Notes: generated by a model not told the origin, from the sequence alone. A stretch of 57,931 nt of DNA from an uncultured Geobacter sp. (GCA_903857795.1 CAIOGM010000148.1:1-57931); one strand, 5' to 3'. Shown: positions 1 through 9,225, counted from the stretch's first letter. A program made the numbers and translations.

Positions 1-207
1 CTGCTCTTCACGGACCAGCCGGGGGAGGTCCACCTCGGCGTAGTCGCTCAGGATAACCACCCGGGTGGTCACCGGGACGGTGCGGGTGACGCTGCTGCGC
101 AGCTCGGTGGCGGCCCGCTCCCGGCGGCTCTGCAGGATGAGTAGTTCGTCTGCCAGGGCAGGGACGGCAACAAGGAGGATGCCTATCAATAGAATGAGTG
201 CTTTCAA
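1..207 (-). CDS. Secreted protein, N-terminal part only (possibly an ABC substrate-binding family protein)
   Basis: The reading frame enters from the left edge and starts with TTG, overlapping the TGA stop of the upstream TonB receptor gene (TTGA overlap), which points to translational coupling. The first residues, KALILLIGILLVAVPALAD, form a clear Sec signal peptide with an ALA-type cleavage site. The visible mature part (ELLILQSRRERAATELRSS, later VVILSDYAEVDLPRLVREEQ) resembles the start of periplasmic substrate-binding proteins of the 'ABC transporter substrate binding' family, which sit next to TonB receptors in related bacteria. That family call is inference from about 50 residues. Only 69 codons are in the window, so the C-terminal part cannot be judged. 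Confidence 0.55.
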   Translation of the reverse strand, partial: MKALILLIGILLVAVPALADELLILQSRRERAATELRSSVTRTVPVTTRVVILSDYAEVDLPRLVREEQ

Positions 208-2114
208 AACTTGAACCTCACGCCACCTTCCAGCCAGCGGCCGGCGTTGGGGAATTGTTGTATTCCGTATTGTGCACTGTTGAACAGGTTATAGGCGCTC
301 AGGAAGAGTTCGGGCGACAGCTCGTTGCCCGGAAGCAGCTTCTGGGTCAGGTGCATATTCCAGAGAAAATTCCGGTCCTCAGTCGCTCTATTATTCAGGG
401 ATCCATTCCACCAGACGTAGTTGCCGTTCAAGATCCCATGGAGACCCCAGAGGGGATTGTCGTAGATGACCGCCAGCTTGATCAGGTCGCCGGGCATCCC
501 CTGGACACGGATGCGGCTCTCCTTGTCCCGCAGGTCGGTCATGGTGTAGCCGCAGTTCAGAGAAAAACCGTAGAGGGGAACCGTCCGGAGCTCGAGCTCA
601 AAGCCCTGGCGAATCTGGCTTGATGTGGTCCTATCTCCTGAAATACCCGGCATGTTCCAGGTATCGTTGTAGAAGAGGGTCCCTTTGAACCAGAGAAAGG
701 GGATATCTCCCGTCTCGGCCCCGACTTGCACGGTCCACCCCTCCTGGGGCTTGACATTGGTGTCATCTACCAGCGCCCGGCTGTAGCCACGGGCAAAATA
801 GGCGCGGAGAACACTCTTCTCATTCAGACGGTAGGTGGCGCCGAGGGTATAGCTGACCTCATTGTGATCGGCATCGATGCGGTCATATCGGAGACCGGGG
901 AGGATGGCCAATGCGCCGTAGCTGAGCGTACCGTTTGAGTAGACACCATAGCGATTGAACCCCTTATTAAATTGATCCAACGGATCCGCAATAATCGTTT
1001 CGGCCTGGCCAACCTGATTATGTTCGTATTCGAGACCGGTTACCAGGTTGTACCGACTGTCGCCCCAGGTCAGACGGGCGCTGCTCCCCCAGTCGGACTC
1101 CTTATTGAAATAACGCTTATACTCCGTCGGCGGTGAGATGTTTCCCAGCCGGTCATCCTGTTTAAGGTAGCCATAGTGACCGATCACTTCGAGGTTGAGG
1201 CGCTCGTCCAGCGGATACTGAAAGGTGAGAACGGAGGAGAGCTTCTTCCAGTCAAAATTGTCATGCCAGTCATCGGGCCAGGGGACATTCTGAACCTCTT
1301 CTTGGCCCACTCGCGAATTGGCGCTGCTGCCGGTGAGAGTCAGCCGTCCTTTGGTCGGGAGGTCATAGACGAGCTTGCCGAAGATGTTGTTTTGATTGAT
1401 GCCGTTGTTCGGCAGGAGTCCATCGGAATGGAGTATCCCGCCGGAAAGGTAATAACCGAACCGGTCGATTGTCCCGGTGACCTCAGCCCGCTGCTCGGTG
1501 GTGAAGCGGTCGCCGAACGAAGAGTAGGTGGAACCACTAAACGGCTTGTCGCTGTTCGGAGACTTGGTGATGATGTCCACCACCCCGCCAAGAGCCTGGC
1601 CCCAGGCGGCCGAAGCGCCTCCCTTGATGATCTCCACCCGCTCGATCTGCTGAACCGAAATCATTCCGAGATTTGCAGCGTTTTCCCCCTGCATGTTTTG
1701 GCTGACCCCGTCGATCAAAACAAGGATGTGACCACCATTTGCGCCCTGGATGGAGAAGGAATCCAGAACGCCGGGAGTGCGTCCCGCCCGGTCGAACTGA
1801 ATCCCCGGGACGGTATTGAGCACCTCTGCCAGAGTATGTGCGTTCAGCTCCTCGATCTGTTTGGCAGTGATGACGGTGACGTTTTCGGCGATCTTTGAGA
1901 TGGGCCGGGGGGAACGTGCGGTGGTGACGATCTGATCAGCACCTGTCTCGAAGCCCAACGTCTTGAGATCGAGGCCCGGCTCTTCAGCCTCATCACCCCA
2001 TGAGGGAGCGGCCAAACAGAGGAGAAGGAGCAGGACAATGCCGCACTTAACGCGGAACGATGAAAATACAGAGTAGATCGACGGGAATTGAGTCACGTGA
2101 CGGAGACGCTCCAT
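204..2114 (-). CDS. TonB-dependent outer-membrane receptor
   Basis: A 636-residue gated outer-membrane channel. After a hydrophobic signal (IVLLLLLCLAAPSWG, about residues 27-41) comes a TonB-box-like stretch (ADQIVTTARSPRP), then a plug domain (ENVTVITAKQIEELNAHTL, VPGIQF, ILVLIDGV, IERVEIIKGGASAAWG, GGVVDIITK) as in BtuB/CirA-type receptors. The rest is a beta-barrel ending in an aromatic residue (GGVRFKF), the usual sorting signal. The substrate cannot be read from sequence; metal chelate or cobalamin are possible. No cobalamin riboswitch lies upstream, but an AT-rich Fur-box-like stretch does. The ATG lacks a convincing ribosome binding site; a GTG six codons downstream (2096) is an alternative start. 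It is divergent from the RiPP locus and coupled to the gene at the left edge. Confidence 0.9.
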   Translation of the reverse strand: MERLRHVTQFPSIYSVFSSFRVKCGIVLLLLLCLAAPSWGDEAEEPGLDLKTLGFETGADQIVTTARSPRPISKIAENVTVITAKQIEELNAHTLAEVLNTVPGIQFDRAGRTPGVLDSFSIQGANGGHILVLIDGVSQNMQGENAANLGMISVQQIERVEIIKGGASAAWGQALGGVVDIITKSPNSDKPFSGSTYSSFGDRFTTEQRAEVTGTIDRFGYYLSGGILHSDGLLPNNGINQNNIFGKLVYDLPTKGRLTLTGSSANSRVGQEEVQNVPWPDDWHDNFDWKKLSSVLTFQYPLDERLNLEVIGHYGYLKQDDRLGNISPPTEYKRYFNKESDWGSSARLTWGDSRYNLVTGLEYEHNQVGQAETIIADPLDQFNKGFNRYGVYSNGTLSYGALAILPGLRYDRIDADHNEVSYTLGATYRLNEKSVLRAYFARGYSRALVDDTNVKPQEGWTVQVGAETGDIPFLWFKGTLFYNDTWNMPGISGDRTTSSQIRQGFELELRTVPLYGFSLNCGYTMTDLRDKESRIRVQGMPGDLIKLAVIYDNPLWGLHGILNGNYVWWNGSLNNRATEDRNFLWNMHLTQKLLPGNELSPELFLSAYNLFNSAQYGIQQFPNAGRWLEGGVRFKF

Positions 2115-2117
2115 TGG

Positions 2118-2136
2118 CTAATGATAATTTTAAATT
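2118..2136 (-). promoter_or_regulatory. Possible Fur-box-like site upstream of the TonB receptor
   Basis: The intergenic sequence carries AATGATAAT followed by TTTAAATT, resembling the GATAAT-type half sites of Fur operators. It lies a few bases upstream of the receptor start. The match is partial and AT-rich intergenic DNA gives such matches by chance, so it is only a weak pointer to iron control. Confidence 0.22.
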
Positions 2137-2225
2137 GAACAAAATAAGCACGTTGCCTTATATCAGAAAGCATGAGATAACACAACGTATACAGATAGAG
2201 CCATACGAATTCATGGAGGTAAAAC

Positions 2226-2324
2226 ATGACAACGGAAAATAGTGATCTCGAAGTTCTCGACGAAGGAACAGACAACACGGAAGAAATCCCGACCTGCTGT
2301 ATTGGAAGCACTGGCCGCGCGTAA
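2226..2324 (+). CDS. Small RiPP precursor peptide (geopeptide-like), 32 residues
   Basis: A perfect GGAGGT at 2215-2220 sits five bases before this ATG. The 32-residue product has an acidic leader-like N-terminal half (MTTENSDLEVLDEG, then DNTEE) and a short distinct C-terminus, IPTCCIGSTGRA, with two adjacent cysteines. It ends 34 bases before the start of a radical SAM/SPASM maturase on the same strand. Acidic leader, Cys-containing core, strong ribosome site and adjacent maturase are what is expected of a ribosomally made, post-translationally modified peptide. The maturase resembles the enzymes associated with 'geopeptides' in Geobacter, so this is most likely the substrate. The modification and biological role are unknown. 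The peptide is too short for most gene finders. Confidence 0.72.
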   Translation: MTTENSDLEVLDEGTDNTEEIPTCCIGSTGRA

Positions 2325-2358
2325 TTTTCCAACAGTCACAAATGACACAGGTACAGGC

Positions 2359-3718
2359 ATGCTGTCCTGCTACGTAAAAATCTATCCATGCCGTGACCAA
2401 TCAGGTTCCAGTCTGCTCTACTCCACGAAAAAGGGTTCCTTGATCAGGGTCTCGTCGGCCTTGCTGGCCGCCATCGAACAGGATTCACTGACCGATGCGG
2501 ATCGGACAACCCTGACACGACTGCAAATCCTTACCGATGACCCGGCAGCCGAGCGAGAGGCGATGGCCCAGCTGGTCAACCGGACCAACGTCCGGGCCCG
2601 AACGTTCTTTGCGACGGTGGTCTTGACGCTTGACTGCAATCTGGCCTGTCCCTACTGCTTTGAAGATCACTTCCGGGGCCGGTTCGCCATGAACGAAGCG
2701 ACAGCCGGACTCCTGATGGAGAAGATCGAGCAGGAAGAGATGGGGCAGGGACGGGATGTGACGCTCCGTTTCTATGGCGGCGAACCGCTGCTGGCGGTGC
2801 CCAGACTCAAGGAGATCGCCCGCCGCCTTCGTGCAACCGCAGCAGCCACCGGCACGAAGTTCACCTTCAGCCTCGTCACCAACGCCACTCTCCTGACCCG
2901 ACCGCTGGTGGAGGAGCTCCTGCCGCTAGGGCTGACCTCGGCCCAGATCACCCTGGACGGCCCGGCGGAGATTCATGACCGCCAACGCCCTTTCGTCTCG
3001 GGACACGGCAGCTTCGCGGCCATCGTGGCAAATATTCAGGCGGTCTGCGACCTCATCACCCTCAAGCCGGGGGGGGAACTTCACCCGCGACAATTACCAA
3101 AAATTCCCGGAGATGCTGGACGCGCTGCTGGCAGCCGGGATCGATCCGGCTCGACTCGGCCCGGTGCAGTTTTCCCCGATTCTTCCCAAGTCGGGAGTAC
3201 GAGACAGCAGCAGCGACTGCTGCGTTTCGTGTGGCGAACCGTGGCTCATGGAGGCAATCGTGTTCCTCCGGGAGGAGACACTGAAGCGCGGCTTCGGGGT
3301 GGAGAAACCAGCCATGGGGGTCTGCATGGTGGAGTTGACCAACAACCTGGTGGTCAATTACGACGGCACTCTCTACAAATGCCCTGCATTCATGGGATGG
3401 CCGGAGATGGCTGTGGGTACCCTGGCCGACGGCGTCAGCGACTACTCCGTTTCCCACAACCTGGATATTTGGAAGAACGACGACTGCCTGGAGTGCGCCT
3501 ATCTCCCCTTATGTTTCGGCGGCTGCCGGCTTCTGCCGCTCTTGAACCACGGCGTCATCAACCGCGTCGACTGCCGCAAGGAGTTCTACGACACGACCCT
3601 GGAACGTTTCATCCTTCAGGATTGCCGTAGCCATACGGCAAAGAGCGGATCAACTACCTGCCATGGTCCGTCATCGTCGGCAATGAGGTCCAAGGTTGCC
3701 AGTTGCTTTACCGAGTGA
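2359..3718 (+). pseudogene. Radical SAM/SPASM peptide maturase (geopeptide type), split by a one-base frameshift
   Basis: The first part (2359 to about 3070) opens MLSCYVKIYPCRDQSG and carries the radical SAM cluster motif CNLACPYC, then FYGGEPLL and LVTNATLL. At a run of eight G (3069-3076) the frame breaks. The homologous sequence continues in the +1 frame with GGNFTRDNYQKFPEMLDALL and ends in a SPASM region (CVSCGEPW, MGVCMVEL, DGTLYKCPAF, CLECAYLPLCFGGCR) expected to bind auxiliary Fe-S clusters. Removing one G gives an uninterrupted protein of about 450 residues. The 3' end runs about 100 bases into the convergent ATPase gene, and its last 30 residues look non-native. Function inferred from family: installation of a crosslink or similar modification on the adjacent peptide. 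The frameshift may be real, phase-variable, or a sequencing error in the homopolymer. Confidence 0.82.
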
Positions 3719-4731
3719 CCGATGCCGTTGGTTGATCCCAGATGGTGGGTGCGAACAAAATTTTTAGCCATCACCTGCTGAGTCGGTTCTCTGGCCAATG
3801 CCCGGAGAAGGAGTCGTTGTTGGGGAGGAAGCGGTTGTAGCATTGCCTCAAAGACCGGACGCTCCGTAGCCAGCAGATCGCCAAATGCTTCATCAATATG
3901 AGTCGTAGTCACCTCCTGCTCGGCCACCTCAAATGTCAAATAGCCAAGGCGTTGAGTGTAGTGAGGATGACAATGTACGCGGCGCACCAAGTCAGTCGCA
4001 ACGGATTCAAGGCAGCTGGTCCCAGCCACGGCAAAACGGCTCCGGACAAAGTCGGTCAGTTCCCCTTCAGGGAGAGGAGGTAAGGCAAAGTTGTGAGCAC
4101 TCTGGAAAAAAGGGCGTTGATTCTCGTTGAACATGGCGATAAGGAGACGTCGCCGACTGCCGACAAAGCAATGTGACGCTTGATACTGCTGAATACTGCT
4201 GCGCATGGCGGCTTCAATCTGACGGACTTCAGGCAGGATGGTGATTTCCTGAAATTCATCGAAAACCGTATGAACGGGTCGCCCGACTCGTGCTACAAAT
4301 TCTCCAAGTTCATCCAGTGCAGCTTCAAGGAGGGACATCCCCTGTCGGCCTTCAGACGCTTCGACACTAACCTCTACCCCTCCATCCTGTGACGGACGGA
4401 GAACGGGCCGGAAGGTTTTTATGGTCTGGAGAGCTTTATCCCAGAGCGGTTTCTCTCCGTGGGTTACTCGAAATACTGCTGCCGCCACCCGGGAAGCGAC
4501 CTCATGCAGTGATGCCACTCCGTAAAAATCAACGAACAGCGTTACCGTCCCCTGGTCTCGCAAGGTCTTCTGAACGCGGCGCATCAATGAAGTCTTGCCG
4601 TAACGCCGCGGCGAATACAGAACGACATCATTGTGCGACTCGGCGAAACGGAGTAGAGCCGCCAACTCCTTACTGCGATTGCAGAACGGGGCATCGTCAG
4701 GGAGCGCTTTAAAATAAAAAGGATTTTTCAT
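3616..4731 (-). CDS. AAA ATPase of the archaeal-ATPase (STAND-like) type
   Basis: A 371-residue P-loop ATPase. Residues 39-48 (YSPRRYGKTS) form a Walker A of the RRYGKTSL kind, with Ser where the first Gly is usual. Residues 152-161 (PVHTVFDEFQ) are Walker B, and GSRRRLLIAMF is a sensor-like strand. The C-terminal third resembles the winged-helix part of these proteins (QQRLLLRALA, and the terminal DPLFAVWLR typical of the family). Cellular role is not known; members occur as solitary or mobile-associated genes. The 3' end overlaps the RiPP maturase by about 100 bases, suggesting that it arrived by insertion. Two near-palindromes lie just upstream and may be its operator. Confidence 0.85.
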   Translation of the reverse strand: MKNPFYFKALPDDAPFCNRSKELAALLRFAESHNDVVLYSPRRYGKTSLMRRVQKTLRDQGTVTLFVDFYGVASLHEVASRVAAAVFRVTHGEKPLWDKALQTIKTFRPVLRPSQDGGVEVSVEASEGRQGMSLLEAALDELGEFVARVGRPVHTVFDEFQEITILPEVRQIEAAMRSSIQQYQASHCFVGSRRRLLIAMFNENQRPFFQSAHNFALPPLPEGELTDFVRSRFAVAGTSCLESVATDLVRRVHCHPHYTQRLGYLTFEVAEQEVTTTHIDEAFGDLLATERPVFEAMLQPLPPQQRLLLRALAREPTQQVMAKNFVRTHHLGSTNGIGHSVKQLATLDLIADDDGPWQVVDPLFAVWLRQS

Positions 4732-4754
4732 GCGGTGTCCATGGGACCATCATT

Positions 4755-4781
4755 ACCATACCATGGTTACCATAGTATGGT
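4755..4781. promoter_or_regulatory. Tandem 13-bp palindromes, candidate operator of the ATPase gene
   Basis: ACCATACCATGGT (4755-4767) and the perfect palindrome ACCATAGTATGGT (4769-4781) are spaced one helical turn and a half apart (14-bp period), 24-50 bases upstream of the ATPase ATG. On the minus strand a TTGTTG/TACTAT promoter-like pair with 17-bp spacing overlaps them, so a bound dimeric repressor would block the -10. This is inference from symmetry and position. Confidence 0.35.
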
Positions 4782-4842
4782 TGCAGCATTATGGCAACAA
4801 CGTTTATTGCAATAATGGAGGAGGACAGCCTAAAATATATTG

Positions 4843-4871
4843 TTGCAATTTCGTGACAAAGCAGGTATACT
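4843..4871 (+). promoter_or_regulatory. Sigma-70-type promoter for a candidate small RNA
   Basis: TTGCAA (4843-4848) and TATACT (4866-4871) are separated by 17 bases, optimal for sigma-70. The predicted start is near 4877. No gene starts directly downstream; instead a short structured stretch ends in an intrinsic terminator at 4913-4952. Confidence 0.45.
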
Positions 4872-4876
4872 ATAGA

Positions 4877-4952
4877 TGAAAAGAGATTGCGAGGGGAGAC
4901 CCCCCTCATCTGCCCTAGCTGACTTCCCCTCCTAGTCGCTAGGGTGTTTTTT
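4877..4952 (+). ncRNA. Candidate small RNA of about 75 nt
   Basis: Between the promoter at 4843-4871 and a terminator lies an RNA-sized unit without a plausible reading frame. A first hairpin pairs GAGGGG (4891-4896) with CCCCTC (4902-4907). A second pairs CCCTAGC (4913-4919) with GCTAGGG (4938-4944) and is followed by TGTTTTTT. The long second loop (TGACTTCCCCTCCTAGTC) is C/T-rich and could base-pair with Shine-Dalgarno sequences, so an antisense regulator is conceivable. No known RNA family was recognised. Alternative: an attenuated leader for the downstream regulator gene at 5206. Confidence 0.35.
4913..4952 (+). terminator. Rho-independent terminator of the candidate sRNA
   Basis: A 7-bp stem CCCTAGC/GCTAGGG with an 18-base loop is followed by TG and six T. 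Confidence 0.5.
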
Positions 4953-5002
4953 ATCCTCAGTTTGTGGTGCAGAGAAAACGACTCCGTCTTCTGACGGTAC
5001 GA

Positions 5003-5047
5003 GGTGCGGGATTTGGCGAGCAGTCGCCTGGTCTTCGCACCTTTTTT
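5003..5047 (+). terminator. Second structured terminator in the same noncoding stretch
   Basis: GGTGCG (5003-5008) pairs with CGCACC (5036-5041), enclosing an inner GGCGA/TCGCC hairpin, and is followed directly by six T. A CCGTC/GACGG hairpin lies immediately before it (4984-4997). This could end a second short transcript, or be the expression platform of a leader upstream of the ribbon-helix-helix gene. No known riboswitch class was recognised. Confidence 0.5.
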
Positions 5048-5049
5048 AC

Positions 5050-5065
5050 GTCCGGAGTTCCGGAC
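5050..5065. promoter_or_regulatory. Perfect palindrome GTCCGGA-GT-TCCGGAC
   Basis: A 7+7-bp inverted repeat with a 2-bp centre lies 140 bases upstream of the ribbon-helix-helix gene. Proteins of that family often bind short inverted repeats in their own promoters, so this is a candidate operator. Position and symmetry are the only evidence. Confidence 0.28.
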
Positions 5066-5205
5066 AGCCGCGGCACTCGCCATGCCGCATACGGTTAACC
5101 CGTTAAAAAACAAGGAGATAAAAAACCGGCGCACCACAGACGGAACCGTTGGCACGCAACTGGCATATGCGACGTATTCAGTGTAAACGAACAGGAGTAT
5201 ATGCC

Positions 5206-5397
5206 ATGGGAAGAATGAGTGAAAACCCGCGCTACAACGTCATCTCCATGAGAATCAGCGATGAAGAGCGGGAGACCCTGCAGGAGCTCATCCAGAGTAC
5301 GCAAAAGAGCGTCTCCGATATCATGCGGGAGGCAATGGAGCTGTTCAAGCACCAGCTCGTGTCCCGGAGCCAGGAGATCAACAGGAAGGCAGCCTGA
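5206..5397 (+). CDS. Ribbon-helix-helix (CopG/Arc-type) DNA-binding protein
   Basis: A 63-residue protein beginning MGRMSENPRYNVISMRISD. The start was chosen because AGGAG (5193-5197) lies 8 bases upstream; an upstream in-frame ATG lacks such a site. The strand NVISMRISDEER followed by two helices (ETLQELIQSTQKSVSDIM, REAMELFKHQL) is the usual ribbon-helix-helix layout, and such proteins act as dimers on palindromic operators. No toxin partner follows it; the next gene is the convergent cysS. It is probably a stand-alone transcription regulator. The gene is preceded by an unusually long structured noncoding region. Confidence 0.75.
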   Translation: MGRMSENPRYNVISMRISDEERETLQELIQSTQKSVSDIMREAMELFKHQLVSRSQEINRKAA

Positions 5398-5416
5398 AAT
5401 TTTAGAGGGGAGAGGT

Positions 5417-5452
5417 ACGACAACAGGAGCGCCAAACGGCTCATGTTGTCGT
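5417..5452. terminator. Hairpin between convergent genes
   Basis: ACGACAAC (5417-5424) pairs with GTTGTCGT (5445-5452), with an inner GAGC/GCTC stem. It lies between the 3' ends of the regulator gene and cysS. There is no clear U-tract on either side, so terminator function is only likely from position. Confidence 0.35.
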
Positions 5453-5467
5453 TCGCGGTTCAAAAGC

Positions 5468-6934
<1,467 letters not shown>

Positions 6935-6967
6935 GAGATAAACCTTTCTGATCAGTGGATACGGTTG

Positions 6968-8644
6968 TTATTTCGCCCGGGAATCCCGCAGGGTCACGGT
7001 TCGATTAAAGACCGGCCTGCCGGGGGTGGACTCCCTCAGGTCGGCGCAGAAGTACCCCTGCCGCTCGAACTGAAACCGCTCTTCCGGCTGGGCCGAGGCC
7101 AGCGCCGGTTCGATGACGGCGTCGGGAAGGAGCTCCACCGAGTCCGGATTGAGGAGACTCTTCCACTCATCCCCTGCCGGGTTGGGGACGGTGATGAGGC
7201 GGTCGTAGAGCCGCACCTGAGCCGGTACGCCATGACGGGCCGACACCCAGTGGATAACCCCCTTCACCTTGCGCCCCGCCTCCGGTCCGCCGGCCTGGGT
7301 GTCGCGGTCATAGCTGCAGCGGACCGCCGTGATAACGCCGCTAGCGTCCTTCTCCACCCCGCTGCAGCGGATGATGAAGGCGTAGCGGAGCCGCACCTCG
7401 CTCCCCGGGGAGAGCCGCTTGAACCCCTTGACCGGAATCTCCTGGAAATCGTCCTGCTCGATATAGAGCTCCCGGCAGAAGGGGATGCTCCGCTCCCCCA
7501 GCTCCGGCCGCTGGGGATGATTGGGTGCAGTGAACTCCTCCGCCAGCTCCTCGGGATAGTTCTCCACAATGAGCCTTAAAGGACGGAGCACCGCCATGGC
7601 CCGGGGAGCGGCCACGTTCAGATCGGCCCGGACCGACTCCTCCAGGATGCTCATCTCGATCCAGCTGTCGTTACGCCCCACCCCGATCTGCTCGCAGAAG
7701 TTCCTGATCGATTGAGGCGTATACCCCCGCCGCCGCAGGCCGTCCAGGGTCGGCATCCGCGGGTCATCCCAGCCGGTGACATCCCCCTCCCGGACCAGCT
7801 GGAGGAGTTTCCGCTTGCTCATCACCGTATAGGTCAGGTTGAGCCGGGCGAACTCGTACTGCCGGGGATGATAGGCGCCGATCCGGTCCAGGAACCAGTC
7901 GTAGAGGGGACGGTGATCCTCGAACTCCAGGGTGCAGATGGAGTGGGTGACCCCCTCGATGGAGTCGGACTGACCGTGGGCGTAATCATACATGGGGTAG
8001 ACGCACCAGGTGGCGCCGGTGTGGGGGTGGGGCTCATGAACGATCCGATACATCACCGGGTCGCGCAGGTTCATATTGGGGGAGGCCATGTCGATCCTGG
8101 CCCTCAGCACCCGGGAACCATCGGGGAACTCGCCGGAACGCATCCGGTGGAAGAGCTCCAGGTTCTCCTCAACGCTCCGGTCCCGGAAAGGGCTCTCCTT
8201 CCCCGGCTCGGTGAGGGTCCCCCGGTACGCCCGCATCTCTTCGGCGGTGAGGTCGTCCACGTAGGCGTTCCCCTGCCGGATGAGCCCCTCGGCCCAGAGG
8301 TAGAGCTGCTCGAAGTAGTCGGAGGCGTGATAGAGGTGCTCGCCCCAGTCAAAACCGAGCCACTTCACGCTCCCCTTGATGGAGTCGATGTACTCCTTCT
8401 CCTCCTTGGCCGGGTTGGTATCGTCGAACCGGAGGTGGCAGCAGCCACCGAAATCCCGGGCCAGGCCGAAGTTGAGACAGATGGATTTGGCGTGGCCGAT
8501 ATGGAGGTAGCCGTTGGGCTCCGGCGGGAACCGGGTCACGATGGTGGAATGCTTCCCACTGGCCAGATCTTCCTGGACAATATTCCGGATGAAGTTGGAC
8601 GAAGCGGCTACCTCAACGGTGCTACTCTCTGCAGATATGGTCAT
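6968..8644 (-). CDS. glnS: Glutaminyl-tRNA synthetase
   Basis: Class I synthetase of 558 residues that charges tRNA-Gln directly. Visible are [17 protein letters not shown] (HIGH motif, about residues 39-55), [31 protein letters not shown], the KMSKS-equivalent TVMSKRKL and the two C-terminal beta-barrel anticodon domains (up to [15 protein letters not shown]). The family belongs to the GluRS/GlnRS group; the VMSKR signature and the [11 protein letters not shown] form point to GlnRS. It lies directly upstream of cysS and downstream of the DUF4258 pair. Confidence 0.96.
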   Translation of the reverse strand: MTISAESSTVEVAASSNFIRNIVQEDLASGKHSTIVTRFPPEPNGYLHIGHAKSICLNFGLARDFGGCCHLRFDDTNPAKEEKEYIDSIKGSVKWLGFDWGEHLYHASDYFEQLYLWAEGLIRQGNAYVDDLTAEEMRAYRGTLTEPGKESPFRDRSVEENLELFHRMRSGEFPDGSRVLRARIDMASPNMNLRDPVMYRIVHEPHPHTGATWCVYPMYDYAHGQSDSIEGVTHSICTLEFEDHRPLYDWFLDRIGAYHPRQYEFARLNLTYTVMSKRKLLQLVREGDVTGWDDPRMPTLDGLRRRGYTPQSIRNFCEQIGVGRNDSWIEMSILEESVRADLNVAAPRAMAVLRPLRLIVENYPEELAEEFTAPNHPQRPELGERSIPFCRELYIEQDDFQEIPVKGFKRLSPGSEVRLRYAFIIRCSGVEKDASGVITAVRCSYDRDTQAGGPEAGRKVKGVIHWVSARHGVPAQVRLYDRLITVPNPAGDEWKSLLNPDSVELLPDAVIEPALASAQPEERFQFERQGYFCADLRESTPGRPVFNRTVTLRDSRAK

Positions 8645-8683
8645 GAATTCCTCAGTATAGTTCGGGAGATTCTTGCAGTATTC

Positions 8684-8899
8684 CTACACCGCAATGGGTG
8701 TCATCGTATAGATTTTCCCAAGTTTGGCGGCGGCATTGATATCGCCCTGCCGAAGAGCCTCTCGTAAATCATCGAGTTTGTATGCGTCTTCAAGTGATAG
8801 GTAAGGTGCCCACCCCTCATCGGTGTAGAGTAGGTCCACGTCCACCTCCGCCACAAACCCAGACTCATGAATCAGTTTGGTATGGTGCCGAGTTTTCAT
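8684..8899 (-). CDS. Small protein paired with the DUF4258 gene, possible antitoxin
   Basis: 71 residues, starting MKTRHHTKLIHESGFVAEV and continuing YLSLEDAYKLDDLREALRQG. The short strand-rich N-terminus and acidic helical part resemble the small partner seen next to DUF4258 proteins. The ATG overlaps the upstream gene by four bases (ATGA), indicating translational coupling. Function is not established; a toxin-antitoxin-like or accessory role is inferred from the pairing only. The pair sits inside an otherwise ordinary isp/tRNA-synthetase gene string. Confidence 0.7.
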   Translation of the reverse strand: MKTRHHTKLIHESGFVAEVDVDLLYTDEGWAPYLSLEDAYKLDDLREALRQGDINAAAKLGKIYTMTPIAV

Positions 8900-9219
8900 C
8901 TTTTTCTCCTCAAAAAATCCCTACTCCAGAGAAGTGGGTCAGGTCGGTAGGCCGTTATGAGAACTGCGGGTTTTGAGGCGCCTTTGGGAATACCCCACAC
9001 GACATGAATCGGTTTTCCAGCTCGATCCTTCTGTAACACCAAAACAGATGGCCCCTTATGAAAATCCGGATAATCCTCAACAACCAGACAATACGCTGCC
9101 GACATCATAATGTCTCTGACGGAGAGATCATCCGCCGCAAGCTCGTCATAACCATGATCCGAAATTTTGACTTCACCCGAATCAAGGAGGGAAAGTATTA
9201 TCCGCAATGTATCGGACAT
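8896..9219 (-). CDS. DUF4258-type protein
   Basis: 107 residues. The core VKISDHGYDELAADDLSVRD and later VEDYPDFHKGPSVLVLQ, GKPIHVVWGIP and PAVLITAYRPD match the DUF4258 pattern: a compact alpha/beta fold related to RelE/BrnT-like toxins, with a terminal TAYRPD. It is therefore a candidate toxin or nuclease-like partner of the following gene, which it overlaps by four bases. It starts six bases after the ispF stop codon, so it is probably cotranscribed with ispD-ispF. Confidence 0.75.
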   Translation of the reverse strand: MSDTLRIILSLLDSGEVKISDHGYDELAADDLSVRDIMMSAAYCLVVEDYPDFHKGPSVLVLQKDRAGKPIHVVWGIPKGASKPAVLITAYRPDPLLWSRDFLRRKR

Positions 9220-9225
9220 TCGTCT

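Noticed and set aside
3077-3630. C-terminal extension of the first maturase frame beyond the G tract
   Set aside because: Its translation is Arg/Gly/Gln-rich and unrelated to the family, while the +1 frame carries the SPASM cysteines.
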